Shown: one piece after another, positions 14,201-24,931 of the stretch | Position numbering within the stretch: position 1 is the first letter of the stretch | Layout: every line of letters starts with the position of its first letter | Source: Psettodes erumei | Lineage: Eukaryota > Chordata > Actinopteri > Pleuronectiformes > Psettodidae | Direction of reading: 5' to 3' | Assembly (NCBI GenBank): GCA_016785225.1 | Contig: JAFBJZ010000952.1 | Location: 4,402,001-4,466,000, forward strand | Length of the DNA: 64,000 bases | Translations under genes and position numbers: made by a program | Notes under the pieces: model-generated | The model's database searches: none | The model's input: the letters and a program-made list of their open reading frames with translations, nothing else | What the model was told of the DNA's origin: nothing

Positions 14201-17200
14201 AAAGTAAACACAACAGGGGCCAAGATATCCTGATTTTTTATGGGTGAAGCTCCTTAAATACTGAATCCTACAGTACCTGCAATGCAACCTCTTTTATCCC
14301 AAAATTATATTATTTAAATCTCAAGTCAAAGTTAGTTTTAAAACCCCCAGCTTAGTCTATTTTCTATAGTCTATTTTCTGTAAATTAAGTTTGCTCCCCT
14401 ATGCCCATGACTCAGCCTCGTTGTTCCTGGCAGGAATACACCATGACTGTGTTCCTGCGGCAGAGCTGGCATGATGACCGCCTGTCCTACAATCACACAA
14501 ACAAGACCCTGGGGTTGGACAGTCGCTTTGTGGACAAACTGTGGCTTCCCGACACCTTCATTGTCAACGCCAAATCTGCGTGGTTCCACGACGTGACCGT
14601 GGAGAACAAGCTGATCCGCCTACAGCCTAACGGAGTCATTCTGTACAGCAGCCGGTATGAGCAAACAGATTATTGTCTCCACTGGTCAGATTTAGACAAT
14701 TACACAATGTATTACCTTTCTACTATATACTATGGGTGCTATGCTCGTTCCTCTATATGAACAAGTTCTTCCTACTCTCATATTTTCAACATTTTTTAAA
14801 CACTATTGCAGCAATCACAGACATTTGAGAGCATTTGAGATGTTTCTTGTTTGCCTTCTTTAGGAGTAAAAATCCCTCATGATCCATACCATAAGTGGAG
14901 AGTAAACTGTTTTCTCTGTGGTAACTTCTTTTCATACTTTCCTAAACTAAGGAACCATGAAATTTAAACAAAGGCCAAAACAGGTTCAACCACTGGGCAA
15001 TTGCTGTTGTTTTCTAATCTTCCATCTCTGGGGTTAAGTTTTGGTTTAGGAAATTAAACTTTCTTTGTTCAGCCTCACTGCTCTCATCTCTCATTAGTGT
15101 AGATTGTAGACTTAGCATGCTGTTTTCAGCAAAAAAATAATGAAAAACTCTGATAAACCAACTGTATACTACCTGCCAAGCACCAATTTATAGACAGATA
15201 AAGTTGATGGATGTAGAGAAGCATAGAGGAGCTAAAGGAGAAGATATAAACTAACTCCTGGTTTGCTAAAAAGTTCACTGTGATTGTTGTGTTTGTGGCT
15301 TATTTCAGATACCCAAATGTTGCCAAAGAAAAAAATGATTAATTCAGGTCAAATGTTTAAAAGTGTTTGTGATCATCTGCTTTGTAAAGCAATGAGCTCT
15401 TGTTCAACATCACCATTCAGTTAACAATGCAAGATTCAAGTTTCATTGGAAAAATGGATTGAGAATGTGATTTGTTTTGTACTTTTTAGAAACCACGTTG
15501 GTCAGCTGAGTTTCCTTTAACAATGATGGCAACAAGCTTTTTTCTTCCTAGAATCACTTCAACGGTGGCGTGTGATATGGACCTGACCAAGTATCCCATG
15601 GATGAACAGGAGTGTATGTTGGACCTGGAAAGCTGTAAGTTGGGATTTTACTTAACTCCCCTCTACACATCCTCTGAACACAAAAAACGACAAAATTTGT
15701 TTTCCTGATTTACTTCTGTTTTGACGTCATGTACAGTCACATTTATAGAAGCTGTGTTACAAGCTCTTTCCATTTCTCGGTGTGAGAATAAAAATGTTAC
15801 GCAATCTGCAACCCTTGCATTACATATCTTTGTTGATTGGACTGCTAAAATGGCTGGTTGTCATCTGGTATTTCACTGCAGATGGTTACTCCTCAGAAGA
15901 CATTGTGTATCACTGGTCGGAGAGTCAGAGACATATCCATGGCCTGGACAAGCTGGAGCTCTCGCAGTTCACCATCACAGACTATCGATTTGTCACTGAG
16001 ATGATGAACTTCAAATCTGGTGAGCATTCATCTTGTTTTCCTGTTTTTCTTCAGTTGTTAAGGTTAGCTCCAGTGCATCCAATTTGAAAGTCCCTCGCGC
16101 ATTGCCAGGACCAGTTCCAGAACAAAATGAGATAGAGTAGGGGCCACCAAATCAATTTAATCAAATGATGAAATGAAAACAAATTTATTTTTCACATTTT
16201 AACTGAGGGTTCCAATATTAAAGATTGCAATGCATGCTTATACAGCCCTGTATGCATTATGTACTATTTTGAGTTTTTGGACTTGGCTTGCCTCTCGTGT
16301 TGATACCCCCTGCAAATTCCTTTTGAAGCAAGAGTTGTTGTTTCGTTGTTCTTTTTCAGACATTTTTTCCGTTTTATTTGATGCATAGAGGGAATGGATC
16401 AAGCAAGGCTTGCTGCTGAGCAATGCAGGAGGTTTAGGGAATGACAGGAGTTGCTGCTTGGAAAATACGTTCTGCAAACTGACTTTATGACTTACTTCTC
16501 CAAGTTTTGTCACTAGGGGCAATAGTGAGCAGACAATTAAACAATGTGTCTGTTTCTTATTCCCAGCGGGACGATTTCCAAGGCTCAGTCTTCGCTTCCA
16601 GCTAAGACGTAATCGAGGGGTCTACATCATCCAGTCATACATGCCTTCGATATTGCTGGTTGCCATGTCTTGGGTGTCTTTTTGGATCAGCCAATCAGCA
16701 GTCCCTGCTCGTGTATCCTTAGGTTGGTATTAGCCCGATGAGGCCTGCTTTGACTGTGCTGAAAATTCAAATTGGATAACTTTAAGAGAATTGAGTAATG
16801 AATTCAATCATCTGTAGAAAGTATTATTTAAGTGTTGTGTTTTTTTGTGGTGATCAGCTTGCTAATGCAGATATCAATCTTTCAGTAATAGGATGACAGG
16901 TCACTGACAATATTGCTGTTCTGAGAGCTTTACCAGTGGTCGGGCTATAGAAAAGACCACATGGTTATTCAGGTCAAAAGGGGTGGTACTTTTTGTATTT
17001 TTTGGTCGTCATGACAATCTGGAAGTTAGACAGTGAAAGAGCTTGTATAAAAAGGTGACACAAGGTGATTCTTGAGAAAGCCCATTAAGTGGTGAAAATG
17101 GTGGAGTTCATAGTCCAAGGAGTATGATAGCCTCAATAAATTTCATGGCAATATGCCCATTAGACATCAGTATTAATGTGTATAGGCGGAAATTTGGGCT

Positions 17201-19580
17201 TGAAGTTTTGGACAGGCAGAAAGTCATGCTGACTGAATGACTGGTGTCAGCAAGGCCGCTACCAGCAAGAACTTTTACTCAGCATCATTAATATGATCAG
17301 TGGCTCAAGAATACAATTCTGCACAAATTGCCAGTACAGTATTTCTTTTGGTAGATTAACTGTCAAATTCAAAAAGCTGAATCAATACCGAGCTGCTAAA
17401 ATTGTGATCCATATACCGGTGGTGTACAGCCCTGTGAATCCGTGAGGCTGTGCTTTGTCATTGACAGCATGCTGGAAATGACGATGGTAACATGCTGATC
17501 CTCAGCACGTATGTTTATCATGTTTGCAATCTTGGTTCACCATGATAGCATGCTATGTTTTTGCTGAGTTGTATTAAATACAATGCACAGCTAAAACTGA
17601 TGGGAAATGCCATTAGATTTGCAAACAGTCATAAACCAACTGAATTATTACAATTCTTTCTTTGGAGGACATGAATAGGTGTACCAGATTTAATAGTATG
17701 CCAAATAACAATGGTGAACCTCAAGGTGCTGCTGGAGGAAATGTAAAGGGGTCATCGAAGGTCTTCCTTTGGGAACTTTGAATGTCTGGACAACATTTCA
17801 GGGGAATCCATCCAGCTGATGTTGAAATGTTTCACAGGGTAAAGGACCACTTTAAGATGGTGGTGGTGCCAATCCTGGCAATCAACCCAGTAGATATTTC
17901 AGTGTGGACCAGAGTGGCTAACACTGCCATCTACATAGCCAGGCGGCCAAACATGGTTAAAATCTCACAGAAGCCTAATGTGTACATTGTGGCTTTTTTC
18001 TTTCTATAGGGATCACAACTGTTCTCACCATGACCACACTGATGGTGAGCGCCCGCTCCTCCCTGCCACGAGCGTCGGCCATCAAGGCCTTAGACGTCTA
18101 CTTCTGGATCTGTTATGTGTTTGTGTTTGCAGCGCTCATTGAGTATGCCTTTGCTCACTACAATGCTGACTACCGACTCAAAGAGAAGGCCAAGGTGAAA
18201 GCCAACAAGCTCAGCTCTGAGGTGAGGAAATCATTCCCATCATGTACTCCCATCAGCTGACAACAATCCTTCCCTGTAGGGGGTTGTTGTGAGTAACAAG
18301 TATGCCTTTCAAACATAGACCTGGTCCGGGCTTCAAGCCCAGGAGTTGACAGGCATCCATCCCACTGACCTTCAGGAAGACAATGAATGTCAACAGATCA
18401 TAATGGGAGTAAAATTGGTTGTCATCATTCTGTATGTTTCCTTGGCTCTTGATGGGATGCACCTGGAAATAAGATCTGTCTTGAGTGTATTTTTTGTACA
18501 TGTTGTACAGTTTGAAATGAACGATCTTTTGAACAAAGAAACATTAAACAAAAACTGACAACATTAAACTGAAAATGCTGACAACACAAGGGAAATTGGG
18601 ATTCAATAAAAAGTATGTGAAAGTGAATATTAGCGGGGTGTATGTTTCTGCTGCATTTTTCATGTGGTTATATGCATTTTGGGACTGCAATGTTTCATCA
18701 TGTATAAATATCTAATTCTGCTGAAGTATGGCAGGGGCTGATCATGCCAACACGTAAAAATCACCTGATACAGAAACATATTGAATATATGGAAGTATGG
18801 AAACCTCCTGACCGTCCCTCACATTTATAAACTCTGCCCTCGGATCCACGCAGTCAAACAATTAAGTTGTGTGAAAACAAGTAAATACACAATGAAAGGA
18901 GTGAACTGTCCAATGCACAACACAATATGGTGTGCAGTTGAGTTCTGCGTTATTTAAAAGCCTGGCATTTGTGTGCTGTAAATTCTGTTGCATCCACTGC
19001 ACCACCCTTGTACAGCAGTTCCACCTTTTTCTTCACGTCAAGGAACATGTAGAAAAGTGATGTTTAAAGCTTTCTCAAGACCCGCTCATCCACAAAATTT
19101 CACTTGACACTACACTTCCTCACTTACTTGGGTCCCCACTGGACCAAAGGAACTGTTACCTCTGACGGTTATCTTGTCATGTTTCTGAAAAGTGAACTCT
19201 ACCAGTTGAAGCTTCAGAGAGCACTTACTTTATCTTCTCTGTCTTTTTCCCCACAGTCCATTGTAAAGAACGGCAAACAGGCCATGGTTCTGTTTTCCCT
19301 GTCAGTCACTGGCATGAACCAGGGTGTCATGATCTCCAGCCGCCAAGGCCGGACTCAACGCGCAAGCAGTGAAATCCCCGGGGAGGGTGGCACGGAGGAC
19401 GCCGAGCCAAGAAGGAGAAGGTCCAGGCAGACGGAGGAGAGCGAAGAGGAGAAGAAGTGCTGTTCCAAGTGCGTATGCAAGCCCATTGATGCCGACACCA
19501 TTGACATCTACGCCAGGGCCGTGTTCCCTTTCACTTTCGCTGTGGTGAACGTGATCTACTGGGTGGCATACACCATGTGA
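2176..19580 (+). CDS. gabrd: GABA-A receptor subunit delta (whole coding span, 9 exons)
   Basis: Pentameric ligand-gated chloride channel subunit. Delta-containing receptors (usually with alpha4 or alpha6 and beta subunits) sit outside synapses and carry tonic, neurosteroid-sensitive inhibition; this is family knowledge. The nine exons below join in frame to 461 codons, against about 452 in human. Visible: signal peptide (about 1-21); ligand-binding domain; N-glycosylation sequons at N104 and N107; Cys-loop C165-C179; M1 about 249-272; M2 about 281-298 with the LGITTVLTMTT core; M3 about 312-334; intracellular loop about 335-435; M4 about 440-459, ending in a short C-terminus. The stretch SRFVDKLWLPDTF and the M2-M3 region are nearly identical to mammalian delta as I remember it, which separates it from gamma, pi and rho. 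All introns have GT/AG borders. No break was seen, so the gene looks functional. Confidence 0.96.
5317..5377. repeat. 61-bp near-perfect hairpin in gabrd intron 1
   Basis: Two 25-bp arms (5317-5341 and 5353-5377) are reverse complements with two mismatches, around an 11-nt loop. Each arm contains a CCTTTAAAGG-like palindrome. The unit could be the end of a palindromic MITE or a foldback RNA. No target-site duplication was apparent. Confidence 0.75.
6241..6263. repeat. (ATT)n microsatellite
   Basis: About seven uninterrupted ATT units in gabrd intron 1, followed by an A run. Confidence 0.9.
10667..10965 (+). repeat. Dispersed repeat family A, copy 1
   Basis: Resembles the segments at about 15060, 21595, 46715 (minus) and 59915 (minus). 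Shared landmarks are TACCTGCC, AAAGTTAGC, TTTAGCAGCTT, GGAGACAAAAACAGAG and GTGAATATTGGACTT. I recognise this as a common teleost interspersed repeat; its class is unknown to me. Ends are approximate. Confidence 0.6.
11328..11443 (+). CDS. gabrd: gabrd exon 2 (N-terminal ligand-binding domain)
   Basis: Begins after CTCCTTTAG and ends before GTGAGT. Encodes residues 23-61, including DIGDYVG, ISWLPNLD and GYARNFRPGIGG, which are hallmarks of the delta N-terminus. Confidence 0.95.
11444..13538 (+). other. gabrd: gabrd intron 2 (2.1 kb)
   Basis: AT-rich intron with no gene or structured element recognised. Short ORFs on both strands are not supported. A pyrimidine-rich stretch precedes the exon 3 acceptor. 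Confidence 0.7.
13539..13606 (+). CDS. gabrd: gabrd exon 3
   Basis: 68-bp exon after CCCCCTGCAG, ending at the methionine codon before GTAAAG. Encodes residues 62-84, PPVNVAMAIEVASIDHISEA and onward, the beta-strand region shared by GABA-A subunits. The small exon size matches the conserved gene structure of this family. Confidence 0.95.
13607..14433 (+). other. gabrd: gabrd intron 3
   Basis: Starts GTAAAG and ends GGCAG. It has an AT-rich core around 14020-14120. Nothing else was recognised. Confidence 0.75.
14434..14654 (+). CDS. gabrd: gabrd exon 4 (ligand-binding domain core)
   Basis: 221-bp exon between CCTGGCAG and GTATGA. Encodes residues 85-157 with YTMTVFLRQSW, the two sequons at N104 and N107, the DKLWLPDTF motif and NAKSAWFHDVTVENKLIRL. 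It ends mid-arginine and is completed by exon 5. Confidence 0.96.
14655..15551 (+). other. gabrd: gabrd intron 4
   Basis: Starts GTATGA and ends TCCTAG. It contains a diverged copy of repeat family A at about 15060-15260. No other element was recognised. Confidence 0.75.
15060..15260 (+). repeat. Dispersed repeat family A, copy 2 (partial)
   Basis: In gabrd intron 4. Shares CACTGCTCTCAT, TTCAGCAAAAA, CTCTGATAAACC and TACCTGCC in the same order as the other copies. More diverged and truncated than copy 3. Confidence 0.5.
15552..15634 (+). CDS. gabrd: gabrd exon 5 (Cys-loop)
   Basis: 83-bp exon after TTCTTCCTAG, ending before GTAAGT. Residues 158-185 hold the signature Cys-loop, C165 to C179 with 13 residues between, including the invariant Y-P-M-D core. 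The loop couples agonist binding to channel opening. Confidence 0.96.
15882..16019 (+). CDS. gabrd: gabrd exon 6
   Basis: 138-bp exon after TTTCACTGCAG, ending before GTGAGC. Encodes residues 186-231, YGYSSEDIVYHWSES then HIHGLDKLELSQFTITDYR. This is the loop C side of the binding domain leading to the membrane. Confidence 0.95.
16020..16566 (+). other. gabrd: gabrd intron 6
   Basis: 547-bp intron, GTGAGC to TTCCCAG. The minus-strand ORF at 16238-16522 has no support. Nothing else was seen. Confidence 0.75.
16567..16722 (+). CDS. gabrd: gabrd exon 7 (M1 and start of M2)
   Basis: 156-bp exon after TTATTCCCAG. Encodes residues 232-283: FPRLSLRFQLRRNRGVYIIQ, the M1 helix with its conserved proline (SYMPS), then PARVSL at the cytoplasmic end of M2. 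The donor reads GTTGGT, weaker than the others in this gene, but phase and homology require it. Confidence 0.94.
16723..18009 (+). other. gabrd: gabrd intron 7
   Basis: GTTGGT to TTCTATAG. Its second half is largely dispersed repeat family B (17440-17955), with a possibly related diverged segment at 17100-17270. Confidence 0.75.
17440..17955 (+). repeat. Dispersed repeat family B, copy 1
   Basis: Landmarks in order: AGCATGCTATG, a CAGCTAAAACTGATGGGAAA-like core, GTCATAAACCAA, a long gap, ATGAATGTCTGGACAA, TTTCAGGGGAATCCATCCAG, ATTTCAGTGTGGACCAGAG, then an imperfect tail. It matches a very common teleost repeat I remember. Related copies lie at 33010-33470 (+) and 44740-44850 (-). Confidence 0.6.
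18010..18221 (+). CDS. gabrd: gabrd exon 8 (M2, M3)
   Basis: 212-bp exon after TTTCTATAG, ending before GTGAGG. Residues 284-354 hold the channel-lining M2 (GITTVLTMTTLMVSAR), the M2-M3 linker SSLPRASAIKALD, M3 (YFWICYVFVFAALIEYAF) and the start of the basic intracellular loop. The match to mammalian delta is nearly complete. Confidence 0.96.
18222..19256 (+). other. gabrd: gabrd intron 8
   Basis: About 1 kb, GTGAGG to CCCCACAG. No element was recognised; the small ORFs here lack support. Confidence 0.75.
19257..19580 (+). CDS. gabrd: gabrd exon 9 (M3-M4 loop, M4, stop)
   Basis: Terminal coding exon after TTTTTCCCCACAG. Residues 355-461 hold the rest of the variable intracellular loop: a basic run RRRRSR at 406-411, an acidic run, and the cysteine cluster C422, C423, C426, C428. 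The conserved PIDADTIDIYARAVFP and M4 follow, ending VNVIYWVAYTM and TGA. The region from PIDADTIDIYARAVF onward is diagnostic for delta; the preceding cysteine cluster is not in human delta as I recall it. Confidence 0.95.
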   Translation, partial: SIVKNGKQAMVLFSLSVTGMNQGVMISSRQGRTQRASSEIPGEGGTEDAEPRRRRSRQTEESEEEKKCCSKCVCKPIDADTIDIYARAVFPFTFAVVNVIYWVAYTM

Positions 19581-21220
19581 CGAGAAGGCAGCAGGTCTGT
19601 GTGAATGGCTGCCATCCAGGGCTGAAACTGCTGGAGCTGTGCCACTCCAGTACTGGCGGATGAGTGCAGCTGAAATATACTGCAGGCGTCAGTGAAAAAA
19701 AAACAAAAAAACTTCAGAAGACATGAGGTGTTACAACCTATGAATACGGAAATATGGTAATTATTGAAAGTAGTTAAGAGTCTAAAAAAGTGGTAACAGG
19801 ACTTCACATCCTTAAATACAAATACAGAAATGTGTTTTATAAAGGAAAATGACTGTGTTGCTTTCTGGAGATTCACATGCTCAGTTAATACAGTTTATCT
19901 AACAATCCAGATCTCATGCTGTCACATGAACTAAATCATCACTGCAACAATTCTTCCAGCTTGATCACCTGCAGTGCGGACCATAAGTTCACATCCTTCC
20001 AACCAACACAAACAAGCATAGTCAGCTTAACTAACTCGAAGCCACAATCTGGAGTGCAACGCCTGTTATCTTGAAAAGCAAAAGCGCCACCCAAACAAGA
20101 GGATAACAAGATGAGGTGTACTACTATTCTGCATGGCTGATAACTCACTCCCCCTCTTTGCCTCTTTCTCCTTTGGTCCTCCACCCTTTTCTTTAAATTA
20201 ATCTTTTGTTTAGGACACCGTCTGGAGCATCTTATCTCCTTCTGCCAGTTCTGCCTGTTTCCTCACCATTAAAGGACTTTCTCCACTACCTGTGTGTGTG
20301 TTTCTCACTCCTGGCTTCAAATGGTCACTTGAACCTAAAATCCAATAAGTTGCTGGGTGTGATAATGTATAAAAAGATGCTGAATCCCTTCAGACAGATG
20401 CTTTGTGAATGCAGAATCTCCTCAAACAAAAACATTTGCAACAGTGAATATTATTTCAACACAAAGGCTCAAAAAAGGCACTAGTTTGAGGAATAATGAA
20501 TAATTGACCTGCACGTGCAGCCGACAGGGACCAAGAATTGGGCTATATTAATAATTTCAGATTCTTTTCTGTCTTCCATCTGAACTGGGAAATTGATTTT
20601 TTAGGAAATTTAGGGATGAGGAAACACCACAGCTTCCCAGTCAAAGAATTGTCATCATTTTCTTGTTAGGTTCAACATCACTTCATTGTCTGCGTGTTTT
20701 CAGGTCTTTTCTTACAACATCCTAATCCAGAAAAAAAAATAGCAAATACTGCTAGAAATCTAAAAAATAGTTTATTATATACAACATCTTGAACAAAGTT
20801 TTAAGTCTCAAAAATAAGATTGTGCTACTTTGAGAGCCCCAGTAATAGGACTCAGGTTTTTCCTGCTGGTGCTCCCAAAATGTAAAGGACCATTAGGGTA
20901 AATTTAAGAGCAATATGCCCATTAGATTCTGATGTTTGTCATGTATTAGGGGGTCATCAATGTCCATCACTGAAACCTGCTAAATTTTCAGGAGATATTG
21001 CCATGGACCTGAATTGTCAATGAATGTCAGGCAATGGGAGACAATAGAAAAGGGAAGGGGCTCCCCTCAGTATGAGGATTGACCCTAGTAAAACAACGAA
21101 TATCACAAGAGCTTGGCAAAGTGTGACCATTGCCGTTTGAGAACCAGAGAGTGATTAGAAGTTTGTATTTCAACTGTAAAAACTCCAGCCTGGTACATAA
21201 TTTGTTTACAACTTAATAAA
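19581..21220 (+). other. gabrd: gabrd 3' untranslated region and flank
   Basis: Follows the stop codon directly. Candidate polyadenylation signals are ATTAAA at 20268-20273 and AATAAA at 21215-21220. I cannot tell which is used, so the 3' end is uncertain. A segment at about 20880-21050 shares a 16-bp exact match, CAATATGCCCATTAGA, with gabrd intron 7 (17149-17164). Confidence 0.4.
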
Positions 21221-21594
21221 CAAAAGTAATTGGAGATCTTTATTCAAATGTTTGTTTATGTGTGTATGCAAAATAATGGATACGCGCCAATATTTAATTA
21301 CTTAAAAAAACCTCTTTAGTTTAGGGCTAAAAAAATCTAGTATCCGTTGGGCTGTACTCCCAACATTGTTGCCTGGCAACGTTTAGATAATTCTGCGAAA
21401 ACCCCTTAGGATTCAATTCAGACTGAATGTGGTGTGAACTTCCAAATATCCCTGTGTAAAAATACAAGCCCATAGGTCGTCTGTGGGAGCAGCTTATTAT
21501 GACACATAGTTATGTTTCATTGGTAGGCGACCTCGAGCAGAGATGAACCCATGACTTTGGCGTACCCTTATTAGCTCCAGCGTCCTTGCATCAG

Positions 21595-21985
21595 CTCATT
21601 GTTTTGGTTTTCTCGCCCACAGCTTCACTGTTTTGGTTCATCCTCATTGTTCTCACTAACTTGTTTCTAGCTGCAAAGTGCAGTTGTCTTCAGCAAAAAG
21701 AAGCTCTTACTGTGGAGGGGTGCTATGTTGTCTTCTATAAAGACAATGTTAGCAGCTAGCTGGTGAACCTGGTGCAGCATTTAGCAGCTTAAAAAGACAC
21801 TTCTTAGATGTGGGTGGAAACTAAAACAGAGCTGCAAGGAGAGTGGATATTGGACTTACATTCATCAGTTAGACAGAATAACCCCTCCAATATGCTAATG
21901 TCGCTCTGTCTGCTAGATGTGTAAATTGCTCAATCATTTGTGGTTTGCAGCTCGTTACTGCTGCCCCCAAGAGGTCAAAACCTCA
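21595..21985 (+). repeat. Dispersed repeat family A, copy 3 (longest)
   Basis: Contains TTTTGGTTTTCTCGCCCAC, CACTGTTTTGGTTCATCCTC, TTCAGCAAAAAGAAGCTC, GTTAGCAGCTAGCTGGTGAA, ATTTAGCAGCTTAAA, GGAAACTAAAACAGAGCTG and GTGGATATTGGACTTACATT. This order defines the family. Recognised as a teleost interspersed repeat; class unassigned. Confidence 0.65.
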
Positions 21986-22149
21986 GCTAATGCAGGTTTA
22001 AGGCCTCATCTGAAGCGAGGCAAAAATATCATCAGAAGATTCACTTTAGAAGTTTAGTGGAGTGACAGGACTGACATTCCTGGACAGCATCGTCCCACAT
22101 AGCATGCTCATACTGATGCAATAGCAGCAACATATCCACACAGAGCAGT

Positions 22150-22450
22150 GATTGCATGAGGGGCCATCAGCATCTCCCTCCCCTCCCTGCACCATGTTTT
22201 TGTGTGCGGGTGTCAGGGAGCGAGAGCAAGCTGTTATCAGGGCCAGCAGTGCCGAGGCAGAGCAGGCATGGGTGGGAGCAGGGCAGGGCCGGGCGCTCTC
22301 CGAACAGGGAGCGCGGCAGGCCGGCTTCTCCCAGGGAGATAAGTTTGTTCTGTGCCATCAGAGATGACATCATGACGGATGGCGATGAAGATGTGGGCGC
22401 AGGGGGCAGGAAACGTTATCTACTACAATGGCACCGACAGGACGGAGACA
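22150..22450. promoter_or_regulatory. GC-rich stretch with possible factor sites
   Basis: An isolated island of high GC, with several CpG, in AT-rich intergenic DNA between gabrd and tmem26. It includes GGGCAGGGCCGGGCG, an AGATAAG site and a TGACATCATGACG motif resembling CRE/AP-1 sites. Possible enhancer or untranslated exon. The overlapping ORFs on both strands have no recognisable content. Confidence 0.25.
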
Positions 22451-22533
22451 CACACACATACACTTGTGGAACGCACCACCGCTTACTGATACTCTACTCC
22501 AGTGGACTTGAACAGTAGTCACTCCCCACTGAA

Positions 22534-22566
22534 CACATACCCACACCCACACACACAAACACACAC
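22534..22566. repeat. CA-rich simple repeat
   Basis: Interrupted ACAC repeats, including CCCACACACACAAACACACAC. A shorter (CA) run lies at 22450-22463. Confidence 0.7.
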
Positions 22567-24737
22567 TTCTATCATGGCTACTCATCCACTGGGGTCTAGG
22601 AGGTGGCTGTCATTTAAAAGGAAAGTCAGACAGACAGCAGACCAGGTCACTGTGCGTGACTGTTTGTGGTGTTGTCAGTCTCTACTACACAGCATCCAAA
22701 CTTTCGGGAAACACAGAGAAGAGGCTGATCTCAGCGAGGAGTCCAGCTTGTACTGTAGGTCTGTACTGCATGCAGTCATACATATTGCATGAGTTCTGTT
22801 CAAGGCATATTGGTATTCATGATAACAGCACACAACACTCTGCCTGTTTTTGACACAGACGATAACAGTTATAGAGAGACCTGAGCTGAATTAATGTCAC
22901 CGAAAAGTTATTTGTGTCAGCAGGATAAAAGCTGAGGCTTTCAGGCTGAAATACAAGACATTTCACTGCACACTTTAAAAGGATTAAATATTGTTGAAAC
23001 TACTTGGTTTATTTATGGTGGATGACTGATTTATAGGTCAGTTATAAGCCTTTACTAATGACACATTTTGCGTTGCTGTCTAGTGTTAATGCTCCTCTGG
23101 TTTGACACTTGCTTTCAGCTCATCAGGAAGACCCCTGCAATGTGTCTGACCACCTATTATTTACAACTACAGAGCTGATAGACCCTTTGTTGATGATTTC
23201 TCAACATAAAACTATTACAATTGCAATTATACAAATATTGAAATTTGCAAGAAAGGGATAAATGTTGGATAACTTTTAAATATTACTAAATAATACCAAC
23301 ACTTTGTTAGAGTCTACTGAAAACCAAGTTCAGTAAATGTTCTTTTGTAGCTTCAGAGAGTTCTCGGTTAATGGTATTCAAATTATATAAAATAACACCC
23401 ACTGTGGCATAGACTATTAATGCTGAAAAGTTGGCATTTTGCAGAAACAGGGTTTTCAAAAATAAGCAGTAGCAGTTTTTATAGCTTCTTAGAAAGTTAA
23501 GAACCTTTATTACTGGCTAAGTAACATCTGTAACTGCAGACAGAGCTGGGCTACACCTGATCTATAAAGCATTAGTGAATGATTCACTGACTTCTTACGA
23601 AGTTTAAAAAAAAGTGGTGCTTTACTACAAAGTGGCATTGGCATGTTGACATGTTTTTTCAGATGTAAGGAAACATGGGGAGGAGGAGAGGGGTATGACT
23701 GAATCTTGCAAGTGCATAGCAAGATTCAAATTGGGTTTTACAGTGTGCACCTTAACCAAAGGGAAACCAGGATGCCCCTGTTTTAGCACTGCTATCAAGT
23801 CATCACAATAATCCACAGAGATCCTTAGATCAAATTTAAACAAATTACCACAAAGCCTCCCGGAGTCCTTAAATATTGACTGCACATCAGTTTGTCTTAC
23901 TCTTGCTTACTAATCACTGCTTGCTTTGGATTCCCCCAAAGCTTAGACACTTTTATCTTGCTGACTAATTGACAATGACTTTTTTTTCCACACTTACATC
24001 GTGCAGTAGTTATTGATATAATGAAAGCTTAACTGGGGGCTTGATATGTAATGATGCAGGCAGTTACATAAGGCTCTCTTAATTTTTCATGGTTGGTTTG
24101 GTTTTTGGCAGTCTGACACAGATATTCTGTGTGAAGTATTCCTTAGCTGCGATATGCAATCAAGCTTTAGTGGCCTTTGGCCTTTCAGTATTCCATTCTT
24201 ACTATCGCGCATTAAGTTTAATACAGCAATACAATAAAGAAACTATATTAGATTCAAAACAACATTAACCACTTCATATGTGTAACCTCTCAGACATTGT
24301 TAACAAAACTTTGGAGTGTAAATTAGTACTCACTTATATATTCTTTCACCTTCAAAATTCTTTTAAAATGAAAAAAAAAATCATTGACTTAACAGAAATC
24401 ATTAAATCATCCTCAGCTTTCATAAACTGTGTAAGACTGATTAAGACTTGTTAAAAGCACTATAGCACACAAATAGGATTTTACCCTTAGTTATTTAACA
24501 TTATGCTCCTCTAGTTACCATACTGTGACTCTCTGGACATCAGTGGTTCAGTCAGAGTAAGTTACATTAAGTTAAGAACAGAAGACATTCAGGGAGGCAC
24601 TGGGTGGCAAATCCACCTAAGCTCAATTTACAACCTGTTTATTTTGATCCCCTCATTAACAGCATGTTCAATGAGTCTCATAAAACCCAACGATAAACCA
24701 CAAAGCTATCTTTTGCACAGGTTTTCTGTGGGACGTG

Positions 24738-24931
24738 ATGTGTCGTCTCTTGAACGTCCTGCTGGCTTTGCTGAGCCGCTTCCTGTTTGCAGTCCATGGG
24801 GTTGTGACGGTGTGGCGCGTGGTGGCCGTTAAAGGGGAGCCACTCTATTGGCTGCTGCTAACGGGCGTGGCTCTGCTGGGCGTGGAAATGGCCGTCACTC
24901 TGAAGTGCACCCGTAATGCAGAGTGGAAATG
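24738..24931 (+). CDS. tmem26: tmem26 exon 1
   Basis: Codons 1-64 and two bases of W65. The ATG is in a GACGTG context with G at -3 and T at +4. It encodes a first hydrophobic helix (LLNVLLALLSRFLFAVHGVV), then WRVVAVKGEP and a second helix (YWLLLTGVALLGVEMAV). It ends before GTAACA, a usable but not ideal donor. The reading frame also has an in-frame GTG one codon upstream, which I do not take as the start. Confidence 0.88.

Larger units (their letters stand above)
21221..24737. other. gabrd-tmem26 intergenic region
   Basis: No supported coding sequence. It contains repeat family A copy 3 (21595-21985), a GC-rich stretch (22150-22450), a CA-rich tract (22534-22566) and otherwise AT-rich sequence. 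The tmem26 promoter must lie near its right end. A TTTTGCACAG motif 20 nt before the tmem26 ATG could be an acceptor for an untranslated first exon. Confidence 0.5.

Noticed and set aside
22156..22518. Overlapping ORFs in the GC-rich block
   Set aside because: GC-rich composition lowers stop frequency; no conserved-looking product in any frame.
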